Shown one piece after another: positions 37,921 through 50,137 of a stretch of 64,000 nucleotides of DNA. Made by a program: the position numbers and the translations under genes. How positions within the stretch are numbered: position 1 is the stretch's first letter; every line of letters starts with the position of its first letter. The DNA comes from Calliopsis andreniformis (lineage: Eukaryota; Arthropoda; Insecta; Hymenoptera; Andrenidae): assembly GCF_051401765.1 (NCBI RefSeq), contig NW_027480545.1, forward strand, positions 682,001 through 746,000. The letters run 5' to 3'. The notes beneath the pieces are model-generated. The model was given only the letters and a program-made list of their open reading frames with translations. It searched no databases and had not been told where the DNA came from.

Positions 37921-38670
37921 TCAATACTGAAACCTCAATCCTCAACCCTCAGCCCTCATCCTCCACCCTCAATCCTCAATCCTCAATCCTCAATCCTCAA
38001 TCCTCAGTGATCAATACTCAATCTTCAATACTCAATCCTCAATCCTCAATCCTCAATCTTCAATCCTCAATCCTCAATCCTCAATACTCAATCCTCAATC
38101 TTCAATCCTCAATACTCAATCTTCAATCCTCAATCCTCTATCCTCAATCCTCAATCCTCAATCTTCAATCCTCAATACTCAATCTTCAATCCTCTATCCT
38201 CAATCCTCAATCCTCAAACCTCATTTTTCAATCCTCAATACCCAATCCTCAATCTTCAATCCTCAATCCTCAATCCTCAAGCCTCAATCCTCAACCCTCA
38301 TTCTTCAATCCTCAATACCCAAACCTCAATCTTCAATCCTCAATCGTCAATCCTCAATTCTCAATCCTCAATCCTCAATCCTCAGTCCTCAAACCTCAAT
38401 CCTCAACCCTCAGCCCTCATCCTCAATCTTCAATGGTCAATCCTCAATCCTCAGCCCTGAGTCCTCAAACCTCAATGCTCATTCCTCAATCCCCAATCCT
38501 CAATCCTCAATCCTCAATCATCTGTCATCAATCTTCAATACTCATTCCTCAATCCTCAATCGCCAATCCTCAATCCTCAATCATCAATCCTCAATCTTCA
38601 ATACTCAATCCTCAATCCTCAATCCTCAATACTCAACCATCAATCCTCAATTCTCAATGCTCAATAGAAT

Positions 38671-38688
38671 ATCCTGAATTCTCAGGAT
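38671..38688. repeat. Module B palindrome
   Basis: Perfect arms; duplicate of 37903 at 768 bp. Confidence 0.9.
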
Positions 38689-38982
38689 TCAATACTGAAA
38701 CCTCAATCCTCAACCCTCAGCCCTCATCCTCCACCCTCAATCCTCAATCCTCAATCCTCAATCCTCAATCCTCAGTGATCAATACTCAATCTTCAATACT
38801 CAATCCTCAATCCTCAATCCTCAATCCTCAATCCTCAATCCTCATTCTTCAATCCTCAATACCCAATCCTCAATCTTCAATCCTCAATCCTCAATCCTCA
38901 ATCCTCAATCGTCAATCCTCAGTCCTCAAACGTCAATCCTGAATCCTCAATCCTGAATCCTCAATCTTCAGCCCTCAGTCCT

Positions 38983-39121
38983 CAACAATCAGTTGTCAAT
39001 CCTCAATCCTCAAAAGAATATCATCAATTCACAGATTTCAATACTCAATACTCAATCTGCAATCTTCAAGTCTCTATCCTCAAACATCAATTCTCATTAT
39101 TCGACCCTCAACACTCAGTCC
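38983..39121. repeat. Module A copy, subtype A6
   Basis: CTCATTATTCGACCC in place of CTCATCATTCGACCC; 139 bp. Last A6 copy. Confidence 0.85.
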
Positions 39122-39675
39122 CCAATCCTCAATATTCAATCCTCAATCCTCCATCCTCAATCCACAATCCTCAACCTTCAACCCTCAATACTGAATCTTC
39201 AATCCTCAATCCTCAATCCTCAATACTTATATCCTCAATCGTCAATCTTCAGTCCTCAATACTCAATCTTCAATTCTCAATCTTCAATCCTCAATCCTCA
39301 ATCCTGAATCCTCAGTACTCAATCCTCAATCCTCAGTCTTCAATCCTCAATCCTCAATCCTCAATTCTTAATCCTCAATCCTTAATCCTCAGACCTCAAA
39401 CATCAATATTCAACCCTCAGTCCTCGTCCTCAATCCACAACCCTCAATCCTCAGTCCTCAATATTCAATCATCAATATCCAATCTTCAATCCTCTATCCT
39501 CAATCCTCAATCCTCAATCCTCAATCCTCAATCTTCAATCCTCAATCCTCAATCCTCAATACTCAATCCTCAATCTTCAATCCTCAATACTCAAACCTCA
39601 ATCCTCAATCCTCACTCCTCAAACACCAATCCTGGATCCTCAATCCTGAATCCTCAATCTTCAGACCTCAGTCCT

Positions 39676-39814
39676 CAACAATCAGTTGTCAATCCTCAAT
39701 CCTCAATAGAATATCCTCAATTCACAGTTCTCAATACTCAATGCTCAACCTGCAATCTTCAAACTTCTATCCACAAACACCAATTCTCATCACTCAACCC
39801 TCAACACTCAGTCC
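39676..39814. repeat. Module A copy, subtype A5
   Basis: CTCAACCTGC present; 139 bp. A B2 palindrome follows at 40189, 513 bp from the tag. Confidence 0.85.
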
Positions 39815-40188
39815 TCAATGTTCAATCCTCAATCCTCAATCCACAATCCTCAATCATCAATCTTCAATCTTCAATACTCAACCTTCAATCCTCAATCCTC
39901 AATCCTCAATCCTCAATCCTCATTGTTCAATCCTCAATACCCAATCCTCAATCTTCAATCCTCAATCCCCAGTCCTCAATCTTCAATCCTCAATGCTCCA
40001 TTCTCAATCCTCTATCCTCAGTCCTCAGTCCTCAATACTCAATTTTCAATCCTCAATCCTCAATCCTCAATCCTCAATCCTAAATCCTCAATCATCAATC
40101 CCCAATTTTCAATACTCAATCCTCAACCCTCAATCCTGAATCCTCAATACTAAAGCATCAATCCTCAATTCTCAATACTCAATACAAC

Positions 40189-40206
40189 ATCCTGAATTCT
40201 CAGGAT
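40189..40206. repeat. Module B palindrome
   Basis: Perfect arms, type B2 flanks; left flank AATACAACATCC in place of AATAGAACATCC. Confidence 0.9.
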
Positions 40207-40750
40207 TCAATACTCAAACCTCAAACCTCAAACCTCAGCCATCATCCTCAATCCTCAATCCTCAATCGTCAATCCTCAACCTTCAATCCTCAACACTCAA
40301 CCTTCAACCCTCAATCCTCAATCCTCAATCGTCAATCCGCAATCCTCAATCCTCAAACCTCAATCTTCAATCCTCAATAATCAATCTTCAATCCTCAACC
40401 CTCAATCCTCAATTATCAATACTCAAACCTCAATCCTCAATCCTCAATACTCAATCTTCAATCCTCAATCTTCAATACTCAATCCTCAATCCTCATTCTT
40501 CAATCCTCAATACCCAAATCTCAATCTTCAATCCTCAATCCTCAATCCTCAATTCTCTATACTCAATCCTCAGACCTCAGTCCTCAAACCTCAATCCTCA
40601 ACCCTCAGCCCTCATCCTCTATCCACAATCCTCAACCTCAATCCTCAATCTTCAATCCTCAATACTCAATCTTCAATCCTCAATCCTCAGTCCTCAAACT
40701 TCAATTCTGAATCCTCAATCCTGAATCCTCAACCTTCAGCCCTCAGACCT

Positions 40751-40889
40751 CAACAATCAGTTGTCAATTCTCAATCCTCTGTAGAATATCCTCAATTCAC
40801 AGTTTTCAATACTCAATACTCAATCTGCAATCTTCAAATCTCTCTCCACAAACATCAATTCTCATCACTCAACCATCAACACTCAGTCC
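40751..40889. repeat. Module A copy, subtype A7
   Basis: CCTCTGTAGAATATCC present and followed by CAATGTTCGATCC; CTCTCTCCAC in place of CTCTATCCAC. Sisters at 45321, 52446 and 59639. Confidence 0.85.
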
Positions 40890-41811
40890 TCAATGTTCGA
40901 TCCTCAATCCTCAACTCTCAATCTTCAATCCTCAATACTGAATCTTCAATCCTCAATCCTCAATCCTCAATCCTCAATCCTCAGTCCCCAATCCTCAATC
41001 CTCAATCCTCAATCCTCATTCTTCAATCCTCAATACCCAATCCTCAATCTTCAATCCTCAATCCTCAATCCTCAAATTTCAATCCTCAATCCTCAGTCCT
41101 CAGACCTCAAACCTCAACCCTCAACCCTCAGCCCTCATCGTCAATCCTCAAACCTCAATCCTCAATCCTCAATCGTCAATCCTCAATCCTCAATCTTCAA
41201 TCCTCAATACTCAATCTTCAATCCTCTATCCTCAATCCTCAATCCTCAATATTCAATCCTCAACACACAATTTTCAATATTCAATCCGCAATCATCATAC
41301 CTCAATCCTCAAACGTCAGTCCTCATTCCTCAAACCTCAACCCTCAGCCCTCAGTCCTCATCCTCAGTTCTCAATTCTGAATCCTCAGGCCTCAATCCTC
41401 AATCCTCAATTCTCATTCTTCAATCCTCAATACCCAATCATCAATCTTCAATCCTCAATCCTCAATCCTCAATTCTCAATCCTCAATCCGCAATCCTCAG
41501 ACCTCAAATATCGATATTCAACCCTCAGTCCTGGTCCCCAATCCACAACCCTCAATCCTCAATCCTCATTCCTCAATCCTCAATCCTCAATCCTGAATCC
41601 TCAATCTTCAATCCTCAATACTCAGTCCTCAATGCACAATCCTCAATCCTCAATCCTCAATCCTCAATCCTCAATCTTCAATCCTCAATACTGAATCTTC
41701 AATCCTCAATCCTCAATCCTCAATCCTCAATACTCAATCCTCAATCCTCAGTCCTCAAACCACAATTCCGAATCCTCAATCCTGAATCCTCAATCTTCAG
41801 CCCTCAGTCCT

Positions 41812-41950
41812 CAACAATCAGTCGTCAATCCTCAATCCTCAATCGAATATCCTCAATTCACAGGTTTCAATACTCAATACTGAATCTGCAATCTTCAAAT
41901 CTCTATCCACGATCATCAATCCTCATCACTCAACCCTCAACACTCAGTCC
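41812..41950. repeat. Module A copy, A4-like with CAGTCGTC tag
   Basis: TCGAATATCC, CACAGGTTTC and CCACGATCATC present; 139 bp. Partner of 42972. Confidence 0.85.
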
Positions 41951-42398
41951 CCAATCCTCAATCTTCAATTCTCAATCCTCAATCCTCAATCGTCAATCCT
42001 CAATCCTCAATCTTCAATCCTCAATACTCAATCTTCAATCCTCAATCCTCAATCCTCGATCCTCAATCCTCAATTATCAATCGTCAATCTCCAATCCTGA
42101 ATACTCAATCTTCAATCCACAATCCTCAATCGCCCATCCTCCATCCTCATTCTTAAATCCTCAATACCCTATCCTCAATCTTCAATCCTCAATACTCAAT
42201 CCTCAATTCTCAATCCTCAATCCTCAGTCCTGAGTCCTCACACCTCAATCTTCAACCCTCAGCCCTCAACCTCAATCCTCAATCCGCAATCCTCAATCCT
42301 CAACCCTCAATACTCAATCTTCAATCTTCAATCCTCAGTCCGCAAACCACAATTCTGAATCCTCAATCCTGAATCCTCAATCTTCAGCCCTCAGTCCT

Positions 42399-42413
42399 CA
42401 ACAATCAGTTGTC
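42399..42413. repeat. Module A remnant: tag only
   Basis: Lead-in and CAACAATCAGTTGTC are present, but ordinary monomers follow at once. About 125 bp of the module is missing. Confidence 0.8.
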
Positions 42414-42971
42414 AATCCTCAATCCTCAATCCTCAATCCTCAATCCTCAATCCCCAATCCTCAATCCTCAATCTTCAATCCTCAATGCTCAATCTTCAAT
42501 CCTCAATCCTCAATCCTCAATCCTCATTCTTCAATCCTCAACACCAAATCCTCAATCTTCAGTCCTCCATCCTCAATCCTCTATTCTCGATCCTCAATCA
42601 TCAATCCTCAGACCTCAAACGTCAATACTAAACCCTCAGCCCTCGTCCTCAATCCACAACACTCAATCCTCAATCCTCAATCTTCAATCATCAATATTCA
42701 ATCTTCAATCCTCAATCCTCAATCCTCAGTCCTCAATCCTCAATCCTGAATCCTCAGTCATCAATACTCAATCTTCAGTACTCAATCCTCAATCCTCAAT
42801 CCTCAATCCTCAATCCTCAATACTCAATCCTCAATCTTCAATCCTCAATACTGAATCTTCAATCCTCAATCCTCAATCCTCAATCCTCAATCCTCAATCC
42901 TCAATCCTCAGTCCTCAAACCTCAATTCCGAATCCTCAATCCTGAATCCTCAATCTTCAGCCCTCAGTCCT

Positions 42972-43110
42972 CAACAATCAGTTGTCAATCCTAAATCCTC
43001 AATCGAATATCCTCAATTCACAGGTTTCAATACTCAATACTGAATCTGCAATCTTCAAATCTCTATCCACGATCATCAATCCTCATCACTCAACCCTCAA
43101 CACTCAGTCC
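42972..43110. repeat. Module A copy, A4-like
   Basis: Same rare variants as 41812 (TCGAATATCC, CCACGATC), but the normal CAGTTGTC tag; 139 bp. Confidence 0.85.
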
Positions 43111-43537
43111 CCAATCCTCAATCTTCAATTCTCAATCCTCAATCCTCAATCGTCAATCCTCAATCCTCAATCTTCAATCCTCAATACTCAATCTTCAATC
43201 CTCAATCCTCAACCCTCGATCCTCAATCCTCAATAATCAATCGTCAATCTCCAATCCTGAATACTCAATCTTCAAACCACAATCCTCAATCGCCCATCCT
43301 CCATCCTGATCCTTCAATCCTCAATACCCTATCCTCAATCTTCAATCCTCAATACTCAATCCTCAATTCTCAATCCTCAATCCTCAGTCCTGAGTCCTCA
43401 CACCTCAATCTTCAACCCTCAGCCCTCAACCTCAATCCTCAACCCTCAATACTCAATCTTCAATCTTCAATCCTCAGTCCGCAAACCACAATTCTGAATC
43501 CTCAATCCTGAATCCTCAATCTTCAGCCCTCAGTACT

Positions 43538-43676
43538 CAACAATCAGTTGTCAATCCTCAATCCCCAATAGAATATCCTCAATTCACAGTTTTCAATACT
43601 CAATACCCAATCTGCAATCTTCAAATCTCTATCCACAATCATCAATTCTCATCACTCAACCCTCAACACTCAGTCC
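43538..43676. repeat. Module A copy, subtype A1
   Basis: TACCCAATCTGC present, ends CAGTCCACAATG; the only A1 right of 27 kb. 139 bp. Confidence 0.85.
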
Positions 43677-44879
43677 ACAATGTTCAATCCTCAATCCTCA
43701 ATTCTCAATCTTCAATCCTCAATACTGAATCATTAATACTCAATCCTCAATCCTCAATCTTCAATCCTCAATCCCCAATACTCAATCCTCAATCCTCAAT
43801 CCTCAATCCTCAATCATCAATCCTCAATCTTCAATACTCAATCCTCAATCCTCAATCCTCAATCCTCAATCCTCAATCATCAATCCTCAATCCTCAATCC
43901 TCAATGCTCAACCTTTAATCCTCAATCCTCAATCCTCAATCTTCAATCCTCAATCCTCAATCCTCAATCCTCAATCCTCAATCCTCAATCCTCAATCCTC
44001 AATCTTCAATCTTCAATACTCAATCTTCAATCCTGAATACTCGATCCTCAATCCTCAGTCCTCATTCTTCAATCCTCAATACCCAATCCTCAATCTTCAA
44101 TCCTCAATCCTCAATCCTCAATCCTCAACCCTCAGCCCTCATAGTCAATCCTCAATCCTCAATACTCAATCCTCAATCTTCAATCCTCAATACTCAACCT
44201 TCAGTCATCAATCCTCAATCCACAATCCTCAATCATCAATCTTCAATCCTCAATCCTCAATCCTCAATCCTCATTCTTCAATCCTCAATACCCAATCCTC
44301 TATCTTCAATCCTCAATCCTCAATCCTCAATCTTCAACCCTCAGTCCTGAATACTCAACCCTCAATCCTCAATCCCAAATCCTCAATCTTCAATACTCAA
44401 TCCTCAATCCTCAATCCAAAATCCTCAACCTTCAAACCTCAATACTCAATCTTCATTCCTCAATCCTCAATCCTCAATCCTCAATCCTCAGTCCTCAATC
44501 CTCAACCTTCAATCCTCAATTCTCAATCTTCAATCCTCAATCCTCAATCCTCAATCCTCAATCCTATTTCTTCAATCCTCAATACCCAATCCTCAATCTT
44601 CAATCCTCAATCCTCAATCCTCAATTCTCAATCCTCAATCCTCAATCCTCAGACATCAGACATCAATACTCAACCCTCAGTCCTCGTCCTCAATCCACAA
44701 CCCTCAATCCTCAATCCTCAATCTTCAATCATCAATATTCAATCTTCAGTCTTCAATCCTCAATCCTCAACCCTCAATCCTCAATCCTCAATCCTCAATT
44801 CTCCATCCTCAATCCTCTGTCCTCAAACCACAATCCTGAATCCTCAATCCTGAATCCTCAACCTTCAGCCCTCAGTCCT

Positions 44880-45019
44880 CAACAATCAGTTGTCAATGCT
44901 CAATCCTCAATAGAATATCCTCAGTTCAGAGTTTTCCATACGCAATACTCAATCTGCAATCTTCAAATCTCTACCCGCAAACATCAATTCTCATCACTCA
45001 GCGGATCAACACTCAGTCC
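44880..45019. repeat. Module A copy, subtype A3b (140 bp)
   Basis: CATACGC present and the one-base insertion reads GCGGATC. Confidence 0.85.
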
Positions 45020-45320
45020 CCAATCCTCAATCTTCAATCCTCAATCCTCAATCCTCAATCCTCAATCCACAATCTTCAATCCTCAATACTCAATCTTCAA
45101 TCCTCAATCCTCAATCGTCAGTCCTCATTCCTCAAACGTCAACCCTCAGCCCTCAGTCCTCATCCTCAGTTCTCAGTTCTCAATACTCAGGCCTCAATCC
45201 TCAATCCTCAATTCTCAATCTTCAATCCTCAATACTCAATCTTCAATCCTCAATCCTCAGTCCTCAAACTTCAATTCTGAATCCTCAATCCTGAATCCTC
45301 AATCTTCAGCCCTCAGACCT

Positions 45321-45459
45321 CAACAATCAGTTGTCAATTCTCAATCCTCTGTAGAATATCCTCAATTCACAGTTTTCAATACTCAATACTCAATCTGCAA
45401 TCTTCAAATCTCTATCCACAAACATCAATTCTCATCACTCAACCATCAACACTAAGTCC
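45321..45459. repeat. Module A copy, subtype A7, left breakpoint
   Basis: CTCTGTAGAATATCC present, ends CACTAAGTCC. The 2,339-bp tandem duplication starts inside it. Confidence 0.85.
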
Positions 45460-46019
45460 TCAATGTTCGATCCTCAATCCTCAACTCTCAATCTTCAATC
45501 CTCAATACTGAATCTTCAATCCTCAATCCTCAATCCTCAATCCTCAATCCTCAGTCCCCAATCCTCAATCCTCAATCCTCAATCCTCATTCTTCAATCCT
45601 CAATACCCAATCCTCAATCTTCAATCCTCAATCCTCAATCCTCAATTTTCAATCCTCAATCCTCAGTCCTCAGACCTCAAACCTCAACCCTCAAACCTCA
45701 GCCCTCATCGTCAATCCTCAAACCTCAATCCTCAATCCTCAATCGTCAATCCTCAATCCTCAATCTTCAATCCTCAATACTCAATCTTCAATCCTCTATC
45801 CTCAATCCTCAATCCTCAATATTCAATCCTCAACACACAATTTTCAATATTCAATCCGCAATCATCATACCTCAATCCTCAATCCTCAGTCATCAATCCT
45901 CAATCTTCAATACTCATTGGTCAATCCTCGTACCTCAAACCTCAATCCTCGATCCTCAGTCCTCAAAACTCAATTCTGAATCCTCAATCCTGAATCCTCA
46001 ACCTTCAGCCCTGAGTCCT

Positions 46020-46158
46020 CAACAATCAGATGTCAATTCTCAATCCTCAATAGAATATCATCAATTCACAGTTTTCAATACTCAATACTCAAGCTGCAAT
46101 CTTTAAATCTCTATCCACAAACACCAATTCTCATCACTCAACACTCAGCACTCAGTCC
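46020..46158. repeat. Module A copy, A2-like with CAGATGTC tag
   Basis: CTCAAGCTGC, CTTTAAATC and CTCAGCACTCAGTCC; 139 bp. Partner of 48359. Confidence 0.85.
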
Positions 46159-47183
46159 CCAGTCCTCAATCTTCAATCCTCAATCCTCAATCCTCAATCC
46201 TCAATCCTCAATCCTCAATCCTCAATCCTCAATCCTCAATACTCAATCATCAATCCGCAATCCTCAATCCTCAAACCTCAATCTTCAATCCTCAATAATC
46301 AATCTTCAATCCTCACCCTCAATCCTGAATCCTCAATCCTCAATCCTCAATCCTCAATCCTCAATACTCAATCTTCAATCCTCAATCCTCAATACACAAT
46401 CCTCAATCCTCATTCTTCAATCCTCAATACCCAAATCTCAATCTTCAATCCTCAATCATCAATCCTCAATTCTCTATACTCAATCCTCAAACCTCAGCCA
46501 TCATCCTCAATCCTCAATCCTCAATCGTCAATCCTCAACCTTCAATCCTCAACACTCAACATTCAACCATCAATCCCCAATCCTCAATCCTCAATCCGCA
46601 ATCCTCAATCCTCAATCCTCATTCCTCAAACCTCAGTCCTCAAACCTCAGTCCTCATCCTCAATTCTCAATCCTCAATCCTCAATCCTCAATCCTCAAAC
46701 CACAATCCTCAACCGTCAGTCCTCGTCCTCAATCCTCAACCCTCAATCCTCAATCCTCAATCTTCAATCATCAATACTCAATCTTGAATCCTCAATCCTC
46801 AATCCTCAATCCTCATTCCTCAAACCTCAACCCTCAACCCTCAGTCCTTATCCTCAATTCTCCATTCTCAATCCTCAATCCTCAATCCTCAATCTTCAAT
46901 CCTCAATAATCAATATTCAATCCTAGATCCTTAGTCCCGAATCCTAAATCCTTAATCCTCAATCTTTAATCCTCAATCCCCAGTCCTCAATCTTCAATCA
47001 TCAATGCTCCATCCTCAATTCTCTATCCTCAGTCGTCAGTCCTCAACCCTCAATCCTCAAACATCAATCCTCAATCCTCAATCCTCAATCCTCAATCCTC
47101 AATCCTCAATCCTCAATCCTCAGTCCTCAAACCTCAATTCTGAACCCTCAACTCTGAATCCTCAATCTTCAGCCCTCAGTCCT

Positions 47184-47322
47184 CAACAATCAGTTGTCAA
47201 TCCTCAATCCTCAATAGAATATCCTCAATTCGCAGGTTTCGATACTCAATACTCAATCTGCAATCTTCAAATCTCTATCCACAAACATCAATCCTCATCA
47301 CTCAACGCTCAACACTCAGTCC
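47184..47322. repeat. Module A copy, subtype A4
   Basis: GCAGGTTTCGATAC and CAACGCTC present; 139 bp. Partners at 49523 and 57149. Confidence 0.85.
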
Positions 47323-47659
47323 CCAATCCTCAATCTTCAATTCTCAATCCTCAATACTCAATCCTCAATCCTCAATCCTCAATCCTCAATCTTCAATCCT
47401 CAAAACTCAATCTTCAATCCTCAATCCTCAATCCTCGATCCTCAATCCTCAATCCTCAATCGTCAATCTCCAATCCTGAATACTCAATCTTCAATCCTCA
47501 ATTCTCAATCCTCAACCCTCAATCTTCAATCCTCAATACTGAATCTTCAATCCTCAATCCTCAATCCTCAATCCTCAATCCTCAATCCTCAATCCTCAGT
47601 CCTCAAACCTCAATTCTGAATCCTCAATCCTGAATCCTCAATCTTCAGCCCTCAGTCCT

Positions 47660-47798
47660 CAACAATCAGTTGTCAATCCTCAATCCTCAATAGAATATCC
47701 TCAATTCACAGTTTTCAATACTCAATACTCAATCTGCAATCTTCAAATCTCTATCCACAAACATCAATTCTCATCACTCAACCATCAACACTAAGTCC
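47660..47798. repeat. Module A copy, A4/A7 hybrid, duplication junction
   Basis: The 5' part matches the copy at 49999. The 3' part, from CACAGTTTTC to CACTAAGTCC, matches 45321. This is the junction between the two 2,339-bp units. Confidence 0.85.
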
Positions 47799-48358
47799 TC
47801 AATGTTCGATCCTCAATCCTCAACTCTCAATCTTCAATCCTCAATACTGAATCTTCAATCCTCAATCCTCAATCCTCAATCCTCAATCCTCAGTCCCCAA
47901 TCCTCAATCCTCAATCCTCAATCCTCATTCTTCAATCCTCAATACCCAATCCTCAATCTTCAATCCTCAATCCTCAATCCTCAATTTTCAATCCTCAATC
48001 CTCAGTCCTCAGACGTCAAACCTCAACCCTCAAACCTCAGCCCTCATCGTCAATCCTCAAACCTCAATCCTCAATCCTCAATCGTCAATCCTCAATCCTC
48101 AATCTTCAATCCCCAATACTCAATCTTCAATCCTCTATCCTCAATCCTCAATCCTCAATATTCAATCCTCAACAAACAATTTTCAATATTCAATCCGCAA
48201 TCATCATACCTCAATCCTCAATCCTCAGTCATCAATCCTCAATCTTCAATACTCATTGGTCAATCCTCGTACCTCAAACCTCAATCCTCAATCCTCAGTC
48301 CTCAAAACTCAATTCTGAATCCTCAATCCTGAATCCTCAACCTTCAGCCCTGAGTCCT

Positions 48359-48497
48359 CAACAATCAGATGTCAATTCTCAATCCTCAATAGAATATCAT
48401 CAATTCACAGTTTTCAATACTCAATACTCAAGCTGCAATCTTTAAATCTCTATCCACAAACACCAATTCTCATCACTCAACACTCAGCACTCAGTCC
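48359..48497. repeat. Module A copy, A2-like with CAGATGTC tag
   Basis: Duplicate of 46020 at an offset of 2,339 bp. Confidence 0.85.
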
Positions 48498-49522
48498 CCA
48501 GTCCTCAATCTTCAATCCTCAATCCTCAATCCTCAATCCTCAATCCTCAATCCTCAATCCTCAATCCTCAATCCTCAATACTCAATCATCAATCCGCAAT
48601 CCTCAATCCTCAAACCTCAATCTTCAATCCTCAATAATCAATCTTCAATCCTCACCCTCAATCCTGAATCCTCAATCCTCAATCCTCAATCCTCAATCCT
48701 CAATACTCAATCTTCAATCCTCAATCCTCAATACACAATCCTCAATCCTCATTCTTCAATCCTCAATACCCAAATCTCAATCTTCAATCCTCAATCATCA
48801 ATCCTCAATTCTCTATACTCAATCCTCAAACCTCAGCCATCATCCTCAATCCTCAATCCTCAGTCGTCAATCCTCAACCTTCAATCCTCAACACTCAACA
48901 TTCAACCATCAATCCCCAATCCTCAATCCTCAATCCGCAATCCTCAATCCTCAATCCTCATTCCTCAAACCTCAGTCCTCAAACCTCAGTCCTCATCCTC
49001 AATTCTCAATCCTCAATCCTCAATCCTCAATCCTCAAACCACAATCCTCAACCGTCAGTCCTCGTCCTCAATCTTCAACCCTCAATCCTCAATCCTCAAT
49101 CTTCAATCATCAATACTCAATCTTGAATCCTCAATCCTCAATCCTCAATCCTCATTCCTCAAACCTCAACCCTCAACCCTCAGTCCTTATCCTCAATTCT
49201 CCATTCTCAATCCTCAATCCTCAATCCTCAATCTTCAATCCTCAATAATCAATATTCAATCCTAGATCCTTAGTCCCGAATCCTAAATCCTTAATCCTCA
49301 ATCTTTAATCCTCAATCCCCAGTCCACAATCTTCAATCATCAATGCTCCATCCTCAATTCTCTATCCTCAGTCGTCAGTCCTCAACCCTCAATCCTCAAA
49401 CATCAATCCTCAATCCTCAATCCTCAATCCTCAATCCTCAATCCTCAATCCTCAATCCTCAGTCCTCAAACCTCAATTCTGAACCCTCAACTCTGAATCC
49501 TCAATCTTCAGCCCTCAGTCCT

Positions 49523-49661
49523 CAACAATCAGTTGTCAATCCTCAATCCTCAATAGAATATCCTCAATTCGCAGGTTTCGATACTCAATACTCAATTTGC
49601 AATCTTCAAATCTCTATCCACAAACATCAATCCTCATCACTCAACGCTCAACACTCAGTCC
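49523..49661. repeat. Module A copy, subtype A4
   Basis: Duplicate of 47184; carries CAATTTGCAATC in place of CAATCTGCAATC. Confidence 0.85.
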
Positions 49662-49998
49662 CCAATCCTCAATCTTCAATTCTCAATCCTCAATACTCAA
49701 TCCTCAATCCTCAATCCTCAATCCTCAATCTTCAATCCTCAAAACTCAATCTTCAATCCTCAATCCTCAATCCTCGATCCTCAATCCTCAATCCTCAATC
49801 GTCAATCTCCAATCCTGAATACTCAATCTTCAATCCTCAATTCTCAATCCTCAACCCTCAATCTTCAATCCTCAATACTGAATCTTCAATCCTCAATCCT
49901 CAATCCTCAATCCTCAATCCTCAATCCTCAATCCTCAGTACTCAAACCTCAATTCTGAATCCTCAATCCTGAATCCTCAATCTTCAGCCCTCAGTCCT

Positions 49999-50137
49999 CA
50001 ACAATCAGTTGTCAATCCTCAATCCTCAATAGAATATCCTCAATTCACAGGTTTCAATACTCAATACTGAAACTGCAATCTTCATATCTCTATCCACAGA
50101 CATCAATTCTCATCACTCAGCCATCAACTCTCAGTCC
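49999..50137. repeat. Module A copy, A4-like, right breakpoint
   Basis: CACAGGTTTC, CTGAAACTGC and CACAGACATC; ends CATCAACTCTCAGTCC. The 2,339-bp duplication ends inside it. Confidence 0.85.

Larger units (their letters stand above)
37255..38800. repeat. Tandem duplication, unit 768 bp
   Basis: Two adjacent copies, about 37.26-38.02 kb and 38.02-38.80 kb, line up at a constant offset of 768 bp, including B palindromes (37903, 38671), the AATGGTCAATCC variant and the GCTCAATAGAATATCC flank. Differences are few, for example CCTCATTCTT against CCTCATTTTT. The unit is 109 monomers plus 5 bases. Confidence 0.85.
28320..39600. repeat. HOR domain 3: module B-rich, module A-poor
   Basis: Thirteen of the 24 B palindromes fall here, and the only module A copies are four of the distinct A6 subtype (33367, 35135, 36741, 38983). 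A typical unit runs from CTCAATGCTCATTCC through ATCATCTGTCC (near 29321, 32901, 34669, 37749, 38517) to a B palindrome about 155-170 bp later, then the flank CTCATCCTCCACCC. Four module D copies (30105, 33826, 37192, 39435) share a lead-in ending CCTTAATCCTC. The composition is clearly different from the domains on either side. Confidence 0.8.
41640..43560. repeat. Direct repeat pair, offset about 1,160 bp
   Basis: The A4-like copies at 41812 and 42972 share the rare variants TCGAATATCC and CCACGATCATC, and the match continues for several hundred bases downstream. A truncated module A (42399) lies between them. Flank offsets drift by a few bases, so small indels have built up since duplication. 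Confidence 0.7.
39600..45350. repeat. HOR domain 4: mosaic of A5, A7, A4, A1 and A3b units
   Basis: The order is A5 (39676), B2 (40189), A7 (40751), A4-like (41812), a truncated A (42399), A4-like (42972), A1 (43538) and A3b (44880). The first 1.2 kb matches 51.5-52.4 kb, 58.7-59.6 kb and part of 7.5-8.5 kb. The piece at about 44.1-44.75 kb matches 0.8-1.45 kb and 55.8-56.45 kb. The domain looks stitched from unit types that are separate elsewhere. Confidence 0.7.
45354..50050. repeat. Tandem duplication, unit 2,339 bp
   Basis: Unit one begins inside the A7 copy at 45321 and unit two inside the A copy at 47660. From there the copies run at a constant 2,339-bp offset (46020 to 48359, 47184 to 49523) until they part inside the A copy at 49999, at CAATTCACAG followed by TTTTC or GTTTC. 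Start and end breakpoints therefore fall in the same short part of module A. The A copy at 47660 is a hybrid: its 5' part matches 49999 and its 3' part matches 45321, as expected from unequal crossing-over there. Differences are few, e.g. CAACACACAA against CAACAAACAA near 45830 and 48169. Confidence 0.9.

Noticed and set aside
37665..38942. 425-codon open frame with an internal repeat, like a two-domain protein
   Set aside because: The internal repeat is the 768-bp DNA duplication, which continues on both sides of the frame.
32281..39235. TATA-like ACTTATATCC at about 32281, 33609 and 39225 as a promoter
   Set aside because: It is one recurring 8-base register slip within a unit type (related copies read ACTTAATCC), with no gene downstream.
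40893..42233. 446-codon open frame, the longest in the window, rich in SSILNPQ repeats
   Set aside because: It follows from the repeat arithmetic. There is no signal peptide, no domain and no unique sequence, and its start is a one-base ATC to ATG change. Related frames at 45463, 47802, 52588 and 59781 end at different places.
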